Shown here piece after piece: positions 8,873 to 18,284 of a stretch of DNA of 64,000 bases. The notes beneath the pieces were generated by a model. The model made no database searches and was not told where the DNA came from. It worked only from the letters and a program-made list of their open reading frames with translations. The stretch covers positions 2,542,001 through 2,606,000 of the forward strand of contig NZ_JALJZT010000002.1 in NCBI RefSeq assembly GCF_024171405.1, written 5' to 3'. The translations under genes and the position numbers were made by a program. Within the stretch, counting starts at the first letter, position 1. Every line of letters begins with the position of its first letter. This DNA comes from Qipengyuania citrea (lineage in GTDB: Bacteria; Pseudomonadota; Alphaproteobacteria; Sphingomonadales; Sphingomonadaceae).

Positions 8873-10290
8873 CTGCCCGCCAGTTCCTTCAGCACGATGC
8901 TCCAGTGGTCGAGCCCGGCATAAAAGGCATCGGCCCGCATCCGCTCGTTGAGGCCATGCGCATAGATGTCCTGCGGCCGGCTCGCACCTGCGCCAATGGC
9001 CACCGTATCGTAACCCAGCGCGCGGTAATGCATGCCGTCGGTGCCGCCCGAAGACATGGTCGGGATCATCGGGATCGCCTGCCCGAACCGCGCGGTGAGC
9101 GATTTGGCCAGCGCATCGCGGACCTCGTCGGGAAACGCGCTCATCGGGCTTTCGGTCGCTTCGGCGCGCTGCGTCACGGTGATCGCTTCATTGTCGATCG
9201 CCGTTTCCAGCGCGGCCTTGACCGATTCCACCCCTTCGCCCGGGAAGACCCGGCAATTGACGGCGGCGCTGGCCGATTGCGGTAACGCGTTCTCGGCATG
9301 GCCGGCGTCGAGCATGGTCGCCACGCAGGTCGTGCGCAGCGTGCCGACATAGCCCGGATCGGCGCTGATCAGCGCGATTGCCTCGTCATCGGCGGGATCG
9401 GCGGCGAAGGTCCGCATGGCCGCGCCAAGCTCGCCCGGAATGCTCTGGCCCAGCGCGCCGAAATAGCTGCGGGTCAGCTCGCTCTCGCGCACCGGAAATT
9501 GATGCTGCGCAATCCGCGTCAGCGCGCCCGCAAGGTCATAGATCGCATTGTCGCTGCGCGGGCGCGAGGAATGGCCGCCCGGATTGGTCGCGGTGACATC
9601 GAAAGTGACATAGGTTTTCTCGGCCAGCTGCACCTGCTGCGCGAGCGGTGAGAAATCGTCCGCCAGGCCGATTCCCCCGGCATCCGAGTTGAGGATATAG
9701 GCGGGATCGACATTGTCGGCGACCCAGCGGGCCTGCGCGCGGGTGGAGACCATGCCCGTTTCCTCGTCGCCCGAAAACACGAGATAGAGATCGCGGTTTG
9801 GTAGCCAGCCCTCTTCCTTCAGCCGGATGAAAGTGCCCGTGAGGTTGGCGACGCCATATTTGTTGTCCTGCGTCCCGCGGCCGAAGAAATAGCCTTCGTC
9901 CTCGACCAGCGTGAAGGGATCGCGCTCCCAGTCTTCGGGCAGGGCGTCGACCACGTCCATATGCGCGAGCATGACGATCGGCTTGGCATTCGCAGAACCG
10001 TCACCGCGATAGCGCACGACCAGCCCCTGCGTCGGATCGCCTTCGCTGTCGTAATCGGTGACCAGCACATCCTCGTCGGCAAAGCCCGCTGCCGCCAGGC
10101 GGCCGGTAAGATAGGCGACCATCTCGTCCATCTGCCCGTGACCTGCCGCCGTGCGGAAGGCGATGATATCGCGGTAGATGTCGTAAACGCGCTGCTCATG
10201 CGCAGTCAGGTCGCGCGGCGCATGATCGTCCGCCGCTGCCTGCCCTGCCATGGCCAGCGCCCCAGCCGCCACGATTGCCTTGATCTTCAT
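8869..10290 (-). CDS. Exported M20/M25/M40 family metallopeptidase
   Basis: The 473-residue protein has a signal peptide (MKIKAIVAAGALAMAGQAAAD) and the M20 di-zinc site: MLAHMDVVDALP (metal His and catalytic-water Asp), FGRGTQDNKYG (bridging Asp), FSGDEETG (general-base Glu-Glu pair) and a late HGLNERM His. A dimerisation lid domain lies between. Family members are carboxypeptidases or aminoacylases; the preference here is unknown. Location is probably periplasmic. Confidence 0.88.
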   Translation of the reverse strand: MKIKAIVAAGALAMAGQAAADDHAPRDLTAHEQRVYDIYRDIIAFRTAAGHGQMDEMVAYLTGRLAAAGFADEDVLVTDYDSEGDPTQGLVVRYRGDGSANAKPIVMLAHMDVVDALPEDWERDPFTLVEDEGYFFGRGTQDNKYGVANLTGTFIRLKEEGWLPNRDLYLVFSGDEETGMVSTRAQARWVADNVDPAYILNSDAGGIGLADDFSPLAQQVQLAEKTYVTFDVTATNPGGHSSRPRSDNAIYDLAGALTRIAQHQFPVRESELTRSYFGALGQSIPGELGAAMRTFAADPADDEAIALISADPGYVGTLRTTCVATMLDAGHAENALPQSASAAVNCRVFPGEGVESVKAALETAIDNEAITVTQRAEATESPMSAFPDEVRDALAKSLTARFGQAIPMIPTMSSGGTDGMHYRALGYDTVAIGAGASRPQDIYAHGLNERMRADAFYAGLDHWSIVLKELAGS

Positions 10291-10342
10291 CTACCTGCCG
10301 CTCCCGATTGGCTCTTGTCGGCGGGGACGCTAGGGCGGGCAC

Positions 10343-10828
10343 ATGGGCGAGGCAAGCGAGCATCAATATCTGGTCGCGCTCGGCTCGAACTGCCGGGTGT
10401 CCGGCGTGGGCGCGCCGCGCGCGGTGCTGGCGGCGGCAGTGGCGGCGCTGGCCGAAAGCGGCTGGGGGGTCGAGGCGGTCGCGCGCGTGATCGACAGCGC
10501 GCCGGTCGGTCCTTCGCTGCGGCGCTATGCCAATGGCGCGGCGATCATCACGGGCGATCTCGCGCCGCCCGACGCGCTAGAGAATCTGCAGGATATCGAG
10601 CGCGCCTTCGGCCGCAACCGGCGCGGACAGCGCTGGCGCTCGCGCACGCTCGATCTCGATATTGTGCTGTGGAGCGGCGGGGCCTGGCATACCGGCGAGC
10701 TGGCGATCCCGCACCCCCTGTTCCGGCAGCGCGCCTTCGTCCTGCGCCCTGCCGCCGAGATCGCGCCGCACTGGCACGATCCGGTGACGCATCTGACGGT
10801 GCGCCAGCTAGCCGCGGGGCTTTCCTGA
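10343..10828 (+). CDS. folK: 6-hydroxymethyl-7,8-dihydropterin pyrophosphokinase FolK
   Basis: The 161-residue protein carries HPPK signatures: N-terminal LVALGSN, FGRNRRGQRWRSRTLDLDIVLW with the Mg-binding DxD, and IPHPLFRQRAFVLRPAAEIAP. It transfers pyrophosphate from ATP to 6-hydroxymethyl-dihydropterin in folate synthesis. The gene stands alone, divergent from the M20 peptidase and just upstream of tRNA-Lys. Length is normal. Confidence 0.95.
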   Translation: MGEASEHQYLVALGSNCRVSGVGAPRAVLAAAVAALAESGWGVEAVARVIDSAPVGPSLRRYANGAAIITGDLAPPDALENLQDIERAFGRNRRGQRWRSRTLDLDIVLWSGGAWHTGELAIPHPLFRQRAFVLRPAAEIAPHWHDPVTHLTVRQLAAGLS

Positions 10829-10900
10829 GCGCAGGCGCGGTATCGGCCGCATCACCGGCTTGACCACCCGCGACAGCGCCCCTAGGTGGCACGCCGTGGT

Positions 10901-10977
<77 letters not shown>

Positions 10978-11034
10978 CATTGTATTTCGCCCCGAGGCCG
11001 GTGCGCCGGCACCTCTAGTCCGGAGCCATTATCC

Positions 11035-12146
<1,112 letters not shown>

Positions 12147-12147
<1 letters not shown>

Positions 12148-12857
12148 TGGGCGGCAAGATTTACCCCGATGCCGCGGCAGCGCTCGACGGCGTGCTGCGC
12201 GATGACATGCTCATCGCCAGCGGCGGCTTCGGCCTGTGCGGCATTCCCGAACGCCTGCTGACCGCGATCCGCGACAGCGGCGTGAAGGGGCTGACCTTCG
12301 CCAGCAACAATGCGGGCATCGACAATGAAGGCATCGGCATGCTGCTGCGCACCCAGCAGGTGAAAAAGATGATCTCCTCCTATGTCGGCGAGAACAAGGA
12401 ATTCGAACGCCAGTTCCTTTCGGGCGAGCTCGAGGTCGAGTTCTGCCCGCAGGGCACGCTCGCCGAACGCATGCGCGCCGGCGGCGCGGGCATTCCCGGC
12501 TTCTACACCAAGACCGGCGTCGGCACGCAGGTCGCCGAAGGCAAGGAAGCCAAGGCCTTCGACGGCGAGGACTATATCCTCGAACGGGGCATCTTCGCCG
12601 ACCTCGCCATCGTCAAGGCATGGAAGGCGGATGAAACCGGCAACCTCGTGTTCCGCAAGACCGCGCGCAATTTCAACCAGCCCGCGGCAACCTGCGGCAA
12701 GGTCTGCGTGGTCGAGGTCGAAGAGATCGTGCCCACCGGCAGCCTCGACCCCGACTGCATCCACCTGCCGGGCGTCTACGTCCAGCGGATGATCGTGGGC
12801 GCGCCCTACGACAAGAAGATCGAATTCGAGACCACGCGCGAAAGGGAGAGCGCCTGA
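12147..12857 (+). CDS. scoA: 3-oxoacid (succinyl-CoA type) CoA-transferase subunit A
   Basis: A 236-residue alpha subunit of the two-subunit CoA-transferase family: N-terminal [10 protein letters not shown] motif, [14 protein letters not shown] and [16 protein letters not shown]. With subunit B it moves CoA between succinyl-CoA and 3-oxoacids such as acetoacetate. The ATG overlaps the adhC TGA by one base (TGATG), so translation is coupled. Its placement inside a formaldehyde oxidation operon is unusual. Confidence 0.92.
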
Positions 12858-13513
12858 TGCCCCAGGAAGCAGCAGGCTGGGACCGCAACCAGATGGCGGC
12901 CCGCGCCGCGCAGGAATTGCGCGACGGCTATTACGTCAATCTGGGGATTGGCATTCCCACGCTGGTCGCCAACCACATTCCGCAAGGCATGCATGTCACG
13001 CTGCAGAGCGAGAACGGCATGCTTGGTATCGGGCCGTTCCCTTATCCCGACGAAGTCGACGCCGACCTGATCAATGCGGGCAAGCAGACCATCAGCGAAC
13101 TGCCGCACAGCGCCTATTTCGACAGCGCGGCCAGCTTCGCCATGATTCGCGGCGGGCATATCGACCTGACCGTGCTGGGCGCGATGGAAGTGGCCCAGAA
13201 CGGCGATATCGCCAACTGGATGATCCCGGGCAAGATGATCAAGGGCATGGGCGGCGCGATGGACCTCGTCGCGGGCGTCAAGCAGATCATCGTGGTGATG
13301 GACCACACCGCCAAGGACGGCTGCCCCAAGTTCATTCCCGAATGCACGCTGCCGCTGACCGGGCAGAACGTGGTCGACATGATCGTCACCAATCTGGCGG
13401 TATTCCAGCGGCCCGACCATGACAGTGCCTTCCGGCTGGTCGAACTGGCGCCGGGCGTGACGGCGGACGAAATCGCCGCGAAGACGACCGCGAAATACGA
13501 GGTCGCGCTATGA
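12857..13513 (+). CDS. scoB: 3-oxoacid CoA-transferase subunit B
   Basis: A 218-residue beta subunit with the family active-site motif [12 protein letters not shown], whose Glu forms the gamma-glutamyl-CoA thioester intermediate, and later [20 protein letters not shown]. It starts with a TGATG overlap on scoA and ends with an ATGA overlap on fghA. Succinyl-CoA:3-ketoacid transferase is the best guess; the acid partner cannot be fixed from sequence alone. Confidence 0.93.
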   Translation: MPQEAAGWDRNQMAARAAQELRDGYYVNLGIGIPTLVANHIPQGMHVTLQSENGMLGIGPFPYPDEVDADLINAGKQTISELPHSAYFDSAASFAMIRGGHIDLTVLGAMEVAQNGDIANWMIPGKMIKGMGGAMDLVAGVKQIIVVMDHTAKDGCPKFIPECTLPLTGQNVVDMIVTNLAVFQRPDHDSAFRLVELAPGVTADEIAAKTTAKYEVAL

Positions 13514-14361
13514 CCACGGCGGGCACGCTCGAGACGGTATCGGAAAATTGCAGCCATGGCGGCGTGCAGGGCGTCTACCGCCATGCATCGGCCAGCACCG
13601 GCACGCAGATGACCTTCTCGGTCTTCGTCCCGCCGCATGCAGACGGCGCGAAGCTGCCCGTGCTGTGGTTCCTGTCGGGGCTGACCTGCACCCACGCCAA
13701 TGTCACCGAGAAGGGCGAATTCCGCGCTGCCTGCGCCGAGCACGGGGTCATCTTCGTCGCGCCCGACACCTCGCCCCGCGGTGAGGACGTACCCGATGAC
13801 GAGGCCTATGATTTCGGGCAGGGCGCGGGCTTCTATGTCGATGCGACGCAGGCGCCCTGGGCGCAGCATTTCCGGATGCGTAGCTATATCGAACAGGAAC
13901 TGCCCGCGCTGCTGGCCGAGCATTTCCCCGCGGACATGCAGCGGCAGGCGATCAGCGGCCATTCGATGGGCGGCCACGGCGCGCTGACCATCGGGCTGCG
14001 CAATCCCGACCGCTTCCGTTCGATCAGCGCCTTCTCGCCGATCGTCAGCCCGCTGAACTGCCCGTGGGGCGACAAGGCGCTGGGCGGCTATCTGGGCGAT
14101 GACCGCAGCGACTGGCGCGAATACGATGCCTGCGCGCTGATCGAAGACGGTGCGCGCCATGCGAACCTGCTGGTCGACCAGGGCACGGCGGACAATTTCC
14201 TCGAGGAACAGCTCAAGACCGATCTGCTGGTCGATGCCTGCAAATCCGCCGACATGGCGGCGGACATCCGCATGCAGGAGGGTTACGACCATTCCTATTA
14301 CTTCATCTCGAGCTTCATGGCCGAGCATGTCGGCTGGCATGCGCGGCATTTGCAGGGCTGA
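13510..14361 (+). CDS. fghA: S-formylglutathione hydrolase
   Basis: A 283-residue esterase D/FGH family protein: [18 protein letters not shown] with the oxyanion region, nucleophile motif [34 protein letters not shown], and C-terminal His in [13 protein letters not shown]. It hydrolyses S-formylglutathione to formate and glutathione, the second step after adhC. Its ATG overlaps the scoB stop (ATGA). It closes the four-gene operon. Confidence 0.96.
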   Translation: MTTAGTLETVSENCSHGGVQGVYRHASASTGTQMTFSVFVPPHADGAKLPVLWFLSGLTCTHANVTEKGEFRAACAEHGVIFVAPDTSPRGEDVPDDEAYDFGQGAGFYVDATQAPWAQHFRMRSYIEQELPALLAEHFPADMQRQAISGHSMGGHGALTIGLRNPDRFRSISAFSPIVSPLNCPWGDKALGGYLGDDRSDWREYDACALIEDGARHANLLVDQGTADNFLEEQLKTDLLVDACKSADMAADIRMQEGYDHSYYFISSFMAEHVGWHARHLQG

Positions 14362-14390
14362 ACGCTGGGCGGGATAGATTTGCGCCCGCC

Positions 14391-14921
14391 ATGCGTTGGG
14401 GCAGCATGATACTCGACACTCCCTGGCCGGATACCATCGCCCGCGGCGTATTGCTGGCAATTGCCGCCATCATCTGGGTGGTGGTGCTGATCCGCCTCAA
14501 CGGGCTGCGCTCGCTGTCCAAGATGACCAATTTCGACTTCGTGATGACGATCGCGCTCGGCAGTCTCATCGCGGGTGCGGCGCAGGCGAGCGACTGGAAA
14601 GCCTTCGCCCAGGCCATGGTCGCAATGGCGGGCCTGTTCCTCGTCCAGGCGACGTCGGCGCGGCTGCGCAAGACCTCCGACCATGTCGAGGACCTGATGC
14701 AGAACGATCCGGTCTTCCTGATGCGCGACGGCAAGTTCTGCGACGATGCGCTGACGTACACGCGTGTCGCCAAGAGCGATCTGGTCGCCAAGCTGCGCGA
14801 AGCCAATGTGCTCGATCTGGGACAGGTCCGGGCAGTGGTGCTCGAGACCACCGGCGATGTGTCGGTGCTGCACGGCGACCATCTCGAGGAGACGATCGTC
14901 GAGAAAGTGAAGCGCGTCTAG
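14391..14921 (+). CDS. DUF421 / YetF-like membrane protein
   Basis: A 176-residue protein with three N-terminal hydrophobic segments (about 15-95) followed by a cytoplasmic domain with the YetF features QNDPVFLMRDGKF and LREANVLDLGQVRAVVLETTGDVSVL. The family is implicated in spore or envelope functions in Bacillus but has no defined role in alphaproteobacteria. An internal ATG at 14406 (MILDTPWPD) is an alternative start. Its end overlaps the convergent yhhQ stop by four bases. Confidence 0.8.
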   Translation: MRWGSMILDTPWPDTIARGVLLAIAAIIWVVVLIRLNGLRSLSKMTNFDFVMTIALGSLIAGAAQASDWKAFAQAMVAMAGLFLVQATSARLRKTSDHVEDLMQNDPVFLMRDGKFCDDALTYTRVAKSDLVAKLREANVLDLGQVRAVVLETTGDVSVLHGDHLEETIVEKVKRV

Positions 14922-15601
14922 CGGCGGTCCAGCCAGCGGGCGAAGGCAACCCCGCCGGTAATCAGGAACGGCACCAGCACCAGGCTGAGCACGACCTTGG
15001 CGATGATCTGCCCGATCATCAGATTGGTGATCGCGAACTGGCCATAGAAGGCGAGCGTGATGAAGATCACCGAATCGATCGCCTGGCTCAGCGCCGAGGC
15101 AATCGCCCCGCGCGCCATCAGCGACAGCGTCGATGCGCCTTCGGACGATCCGCGCAGGCGCGAGAATATCCACACATTGAGCAGCAGCGAAACGATATAG
15201 GCGGCCGGGCCTGCCAGCCACACGCGCCACAGCGTCGCATGCACGCGCTCGAACGCGGCGAGGTCGTCCCCGCGGAACTGCGACATCTCGGTCGAGGCAG
15301 GGAGCGAGAGCACCAGTTGCATGAGCAGCGAGGCCACCAGCAGCGGGATGAACCCCCACCACACGATCCGGTTGGCCAGCTTCTCGCCATAGAGCTGCGC
15401 CATCGTGCTCGAGATGACGACCAGCAGGAGGAAGGCGAAAATGCCCGATTCCACCGCCAGATCGGTCGGCCACAACTGCACCTGCTTGAAGGCCAGCACG
15501 CCCGCCAGCACCGTCATCCCGCCATAGAGCAGCGTGTAGACGAACTGCCCCAGCGGCATGGCGGCAGCGGCGAGACGGGTCTCGTTGGCGGGTTCGGTCA
15601 T
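14918..15601 (-). CDS. yhhQ: Queuosine precursor transporter (YhhQ/VUT family)
   Basis: A 227-residue integral membrane protein with about six helices and family motifs GEKLANRIVWWGF and SALSQAIDSVIFITLAFYG, with the Asp/Ser-containing helix typical of vitamin-uptake-like preQ0/preQ1 importers. It imports queuosine precursors for tRNA modification. The ATG at 15601 is preceded by GAGG eight bases upstream; that Shine-Dalgarno lies inside a perfect hairpin arm in the leader. A GTG directly upstream (15604) is an alternative start. It is divergent from the nucleoside transporter. Confidence 0.88.
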   Translation of the reverse strand: MTEPANETRLAAAAMPLGQFVYTLLYGGMTVLAGVLAFKQVQLWPTDLAVESGIFAFLLLVVISSTMAQLYGEKLANRIVWWGFIPLLVASLLMQLVLSLPASTEMSQFRGDDLAAFERVHATLWRVWLAGPAAYIVSLLLNVWIFSRLRGSSEGASTLSLMARGAIASALSQAIDSVIFITLAFYGQFAITNLMIGQIIAKVVLSLVLVPFLITGGVAFARWLDRR

Positions 15602-15604
15602 CAC

Positions 15605-15640
15605 ACGGCCTCGACAAGTTTGGTGGACGGCGAGGCCGTC
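15605..15640 (-). promoter_or_regulatory. Two mutually exclusive hairpins in the yhhQ leader; one sequesters the SD
   Basis: On the transcript, ACGGCCTCG (complement of 15631-15639) pairs perfectly with CGAGGCCGT (complement of 15605-15613), hiding the GAGG Shine-Dalgarno. The 5' arm can instead form a local 6-bp stem GACGGC-CTC-GCCGTC (complement of 15626-15640). This is the geometry of a translational switch. No known preQ1 riboswitch consensus is recognisable. Confidence 0.5.
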
Positions 15641-15728
15641 TGCGGGTCCCGAAAATTGACTATTGCGGCAGCGCGCGCAAGACAGCGACCGATTTCATCC
15701 GCAATTAGTCCTCCCCGAAGGGAACCCG

Positions 15729-17075
15729 ATGTCGCCCATCCTGATCAATCTCGTCGGTATCGTGGCGATCCTGCTGCTCGCCTTCCTGCTGTCGACGGGC
15801 AAGCGCCGTATCAGCCTGCGCGTGGTCGGGGCCGCCTTTGCGCTGCAGGCGCTGATGGCGCTGCTGGTGCTGCGGACACCCTTTGGCGTGCAACTGATCC
15901 AGTCGCTGTCCAACGGGGTGATCGCGCTGCTCGACTACTCCAAGGTCGGGATCGAGGCGGTGTTCGGGCCGATGGGGGCCAATCCCTTCACCAACACCTT
16001 CGTCATCGCCGCCTTGCCGGTGATCGTGTTCTTCGCGGCGATCGTGTCGATCCTCTACCACTGGGGCATCATGCAGCGGCTGGTGCGCTGGGTCGGCGGC
16101 GCGATCGGCTGGATCACCGGCATCAGCAAGGTCGAGGCGCTGGGTAGCGCGGCCAATATCTTCGTCGGCCAGTCGGAAAGCCCGCTGGTGGTGCGTCCCT
16201 ATCTCGCCGCGCTGACCCCCAGCCGGCTGTTCACACTGATGAGCGTAGGGATGGCGGGCGTGGCGGGGACCATCCTCGCCGCCTATGCCAGCTTCATCGG
16301 CGCCGAAGCGGTGCCCTTCCTGCTTGCCGCGGCCTTCATGTCCGCCCCCGGCGGCATCCTGATGGCCAAGATCATCATGCCCGACGACCAGAGCGACCTG
16401 GCCCGCGATGCCGCGCAAATGTCCGGCGTCGATCCCGAAGGCGAGATCGTGCTGCCCAAGAGCCGGATCAGCGCCGAAGGCCCCGCCGCGCTGACCGAAG
16501 GCGGCAAGGCGCATGAAGTCGAAGTCGCCGAGACCTTCGAGGAAGGCCACAAGCCCGCCAATATCATCGAAGCCGCCGCGCAGGGGACGCAGACCGGCGT
16601 GAAGCTCGCCGTGGCGGTTGGCGCGATGGTGATGGTCTTCGTCGCGCTGGTCGCGCTCGCCAATGGCATCCTCGGCGGTATCGGCGGCTGGTTCGGCTAT
16701 CCCGATGTCAGTTTCCAGCAATTGCTCGGACTGGTGTTTGCGCCGGTGATGTATCTGATCGGCATTCCATGGGAGCAGGCCGGTGCCGCGGGCGGATTGT
16801 TCGGCACCAAGATCGTGCTCAACGAATTCGTCGCCTTTATCGAACTGGGCGCAATGGACGCCAGCGTGCTGACCGATCGCAGCCGCGCGATCGTCACCTT
16901 CGCGCTGTGCGGCTTTGCCAATTTCAGCTCGATCGCGATTCAGATGGCCGTGACCGGCGGGCTGGCACCCAACCAGCGCCCAGTCATCGCCAAGCTCGGC
17001 CTGCGCGCGCTCGCGGCGGGCAGTCTCGCCAATCTGATGAGCGCGGCGCTGGCGGGACTCTTCCTGCCGTATTAG
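15729..17075 (+). CDS. Concentrative nucleoside transporter (NupC/CNT family)
   Basis: A 448-residue membrane protein with CNT signatures: EAVFGPMGANPFTNTFVIAALPVIVFF, VGQSESPLVV, SVGMAGVAGTILAAYASFIG and the late GFANFSSIAIQMAV. It contains an insertion of about 60 hydrophilic residues between helices (roughly 225-285), as in several alphaproteobacterial members. It imports nucleosides with Na+ or H+. The ATG (MSPILINL) is preceded by GAAGGGAA. The 2OG oxygenase follows after 14 bases and is probably co-transcribed. Confidence 0.92.
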   Translation: MSPILINLVGIVAILLLAFLLSTGKRRISLRVVGAAFALQALMALLVLRTPFGVQLIQSLSNGVIALLDYSKVGIEAVFGPMGANPFTNTFVIAALPVIVFFAAIVSILYHWGIMQRLVRWVGGAIGWITGISKVEALGSAANIFVGQSESPLVVRPYLAALTPSRLFTLMSVGMAGVAGTILAAYASFIGAEAVPFLLAAAFMSAPGGILMAKIIMPDDQSDLARDAAQMSGVDPEGEIVLPKSRISAEGPAALTEGGKAHEVEVAETFEEGHKPANIIEAAAQGTQTGVKLAVAVGAMVMVFVALVALANGILGGIGGWFGYPDVSFQQLLGLVFAPVMYLIGIPWEQAGAAGGLFGTKIVLNEFVAFIELGAMDASVLTDRSRAIVTFALCGFANFSSIAIQMAVTGGLAPNQRPVIAKLGLRALAAGSLANLMSAALAGLFLPY

Positions 17076-17089
17076 AGGGCGCAGCCATT

Positions 17090-18031
17090 ATGACCGATTC
17101 GAACACCGATATCGCGGTCGTGTCGCTGGCACAGCCGCTCGACTCCATCGCCGCCGAACTGGGCCGCAGCTTCGAGGAATACGGCTTCGCCGTCGTCCGC
17201 GACCACGGCATCCCGCAGGAATTGATCGACCGCGCCGAAACGCTGGCGAAGCAGTTCTTCGCGCTCCCCGACGCGGTCAAGCGCGCCTATCACATCCCCG
17301 GCGGCGGCGGCGCGCGCGGCTATACCCCTTTCGGGACCGAGAAGGCGAAGGACGCCAAGGTCCACGACCTCAAGGAATTCTGGCACGTCGGGCGCGAGCT
17401 GCCCGCAGGTCATCCGCTGGCCGAGTTCATGGCCGACAATGTCTGGCCGTCCGAGGTCGAGGGCTTTCGCGAGACCTTCTCCGGACTCTACGCCGCCTTC
17501 GAGGAAGCCGGTGGCCGCGTGCTCGAGGGCATCGCGCTGCATCTCGGGCTCGACCGCGGCTTCTTCGCGCCCACGGTCGAGGACGGCAATTCGGTGATGC
17601 GCCTGCTGCGCTACCCGCCGCTCGAGGGCGCGGAGGCCGAGGGCGCGATTCGCGCCGCCGCGCATGGCGACATCAACACGATCACGCTGTTGCTCGGCGC
17701 GGAGGAGGCGGGGCTCGAACTGCTGACCGCGCAGGGTGAATGGAAAGCGGTTGCGCCGCCCGAGGGGGCGCTGGTGGTCAATGTCGGCGACATGCTCGAC
17801 CGGCTGACCAACGGCAAGCTGCGCTCGACCACGCACCGGGTGGTGAATCCGCGCGGGGAAGCGGCCTATCGCGCGCGCTACTCGATGCCGTTCTTCCTCC
17901 ACTTCCGCCCCGATTACGTGATCGAGACGCTGCCCTCGTGCATCGACCCGGCGCAGCCCGAAAAGCGGCCCGAGCCGATTTCGAGTCATGAATTCCTGCT
18001 CCAGCGCCTGCGCGAGATCAATCTGGCCTGA
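17090..18031 (+). CDS. 2-oxoglutarate/Fe(II) oxygenase, isopenicillin N synthase-like
   Basis: A 313-residue double-stranded beta-helix oxygenase: N-terminal DIOX_N domain (SFEEYGFAVVRDHGIPQ), iron-binding HxD in AAHGDINTITLL, distal His in STTHRVVNP and RYSMPFFLHF with the 2OG-binding Arg. Substrate unknown; family members act on small metabolites. It lies 14 bases after the nucleoside transporter, hinting at a nucleoside- or base-related substrate (inference only). Confidence 0.87.
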   Translation: MTDSNTDIAVVSLAQPLDSIAAELGRSFEEYGFAVVRDHGIPQELIDRAETLAKQFFALPDAVKRAYHIPGGGGARGYTPFGTEKAKDAKVHDLKEFWHVGRELPAGHPLAEFMADNVWPSEVEGFRETFSGLYAAFEEAGGRVLEGIALHLGLDRGFFAPTVEDGNSVMRLLRYPPLEGAEAEGAIRAAAHGDINTITLLLGAEEAGLELLTAQGEWKAVAPPEGALVVNVGDMLDRLTNGKLRSTTHRVVNPRGEAAYRARYSMPFFLHFRPDYVIETLPSCIDPAQPEKRPEPISSHEFLLQRLREINLA

Positions 18032-18284
18032 GGCCCCGCCGCATTCGGCGAGCGTTGTATTTATGCATCGGTTCCGGAAAGAATCGGATTTGTTGCCTTT
18101 TTGCAACTAGCCTAAGTCGCAGAAATCCAAGCAAATTTTATTGCGCTGCAGCGAAACGTCTCGCAGGTGCAATACATGTCTTGATCATGTCATAAAAAGA
18201 TCGCTTTGGCGCAACGTCCTCCCCGCAAAGGGAGCTGGCTTTGACGTACCAGCCTACTTTTAACGAGACGAAGGGATCCTCTCG
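18032..18284. promoter_or_regulatory. AT-richer leader of the TonB-dependent receptor
   Basis: This 253-base gap is clearly less GC-rich than its surroundings. It holds a small GTTGC-CTTTTT-GCAAC hairpin near 18092-18107, an ACATG-N7-CATGT inverted repeat around 18174-18190, and a GAAGGGA Shine-Dalgarno before the receptor ATG. A promoter for the receptor must lie here, but no unambiguous -35/-10 pair can be chosen by eye. Confidence 0.35.

Noticed and set aside
15605..15728. preQ1-I riboswitch ahead of yhhQ
   Set aside because: The short H-type pseudoknot consensus with its A-rich tail is not present; only the two alternative stems are seen.
18051..18075. Minus-strand GGAAC-N16-CGCT near the end of the 2OG oxygenase gene
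   Set aside because: It would transcribe antisense into a convergent gene and has a mismatch in the -10; probably chance.
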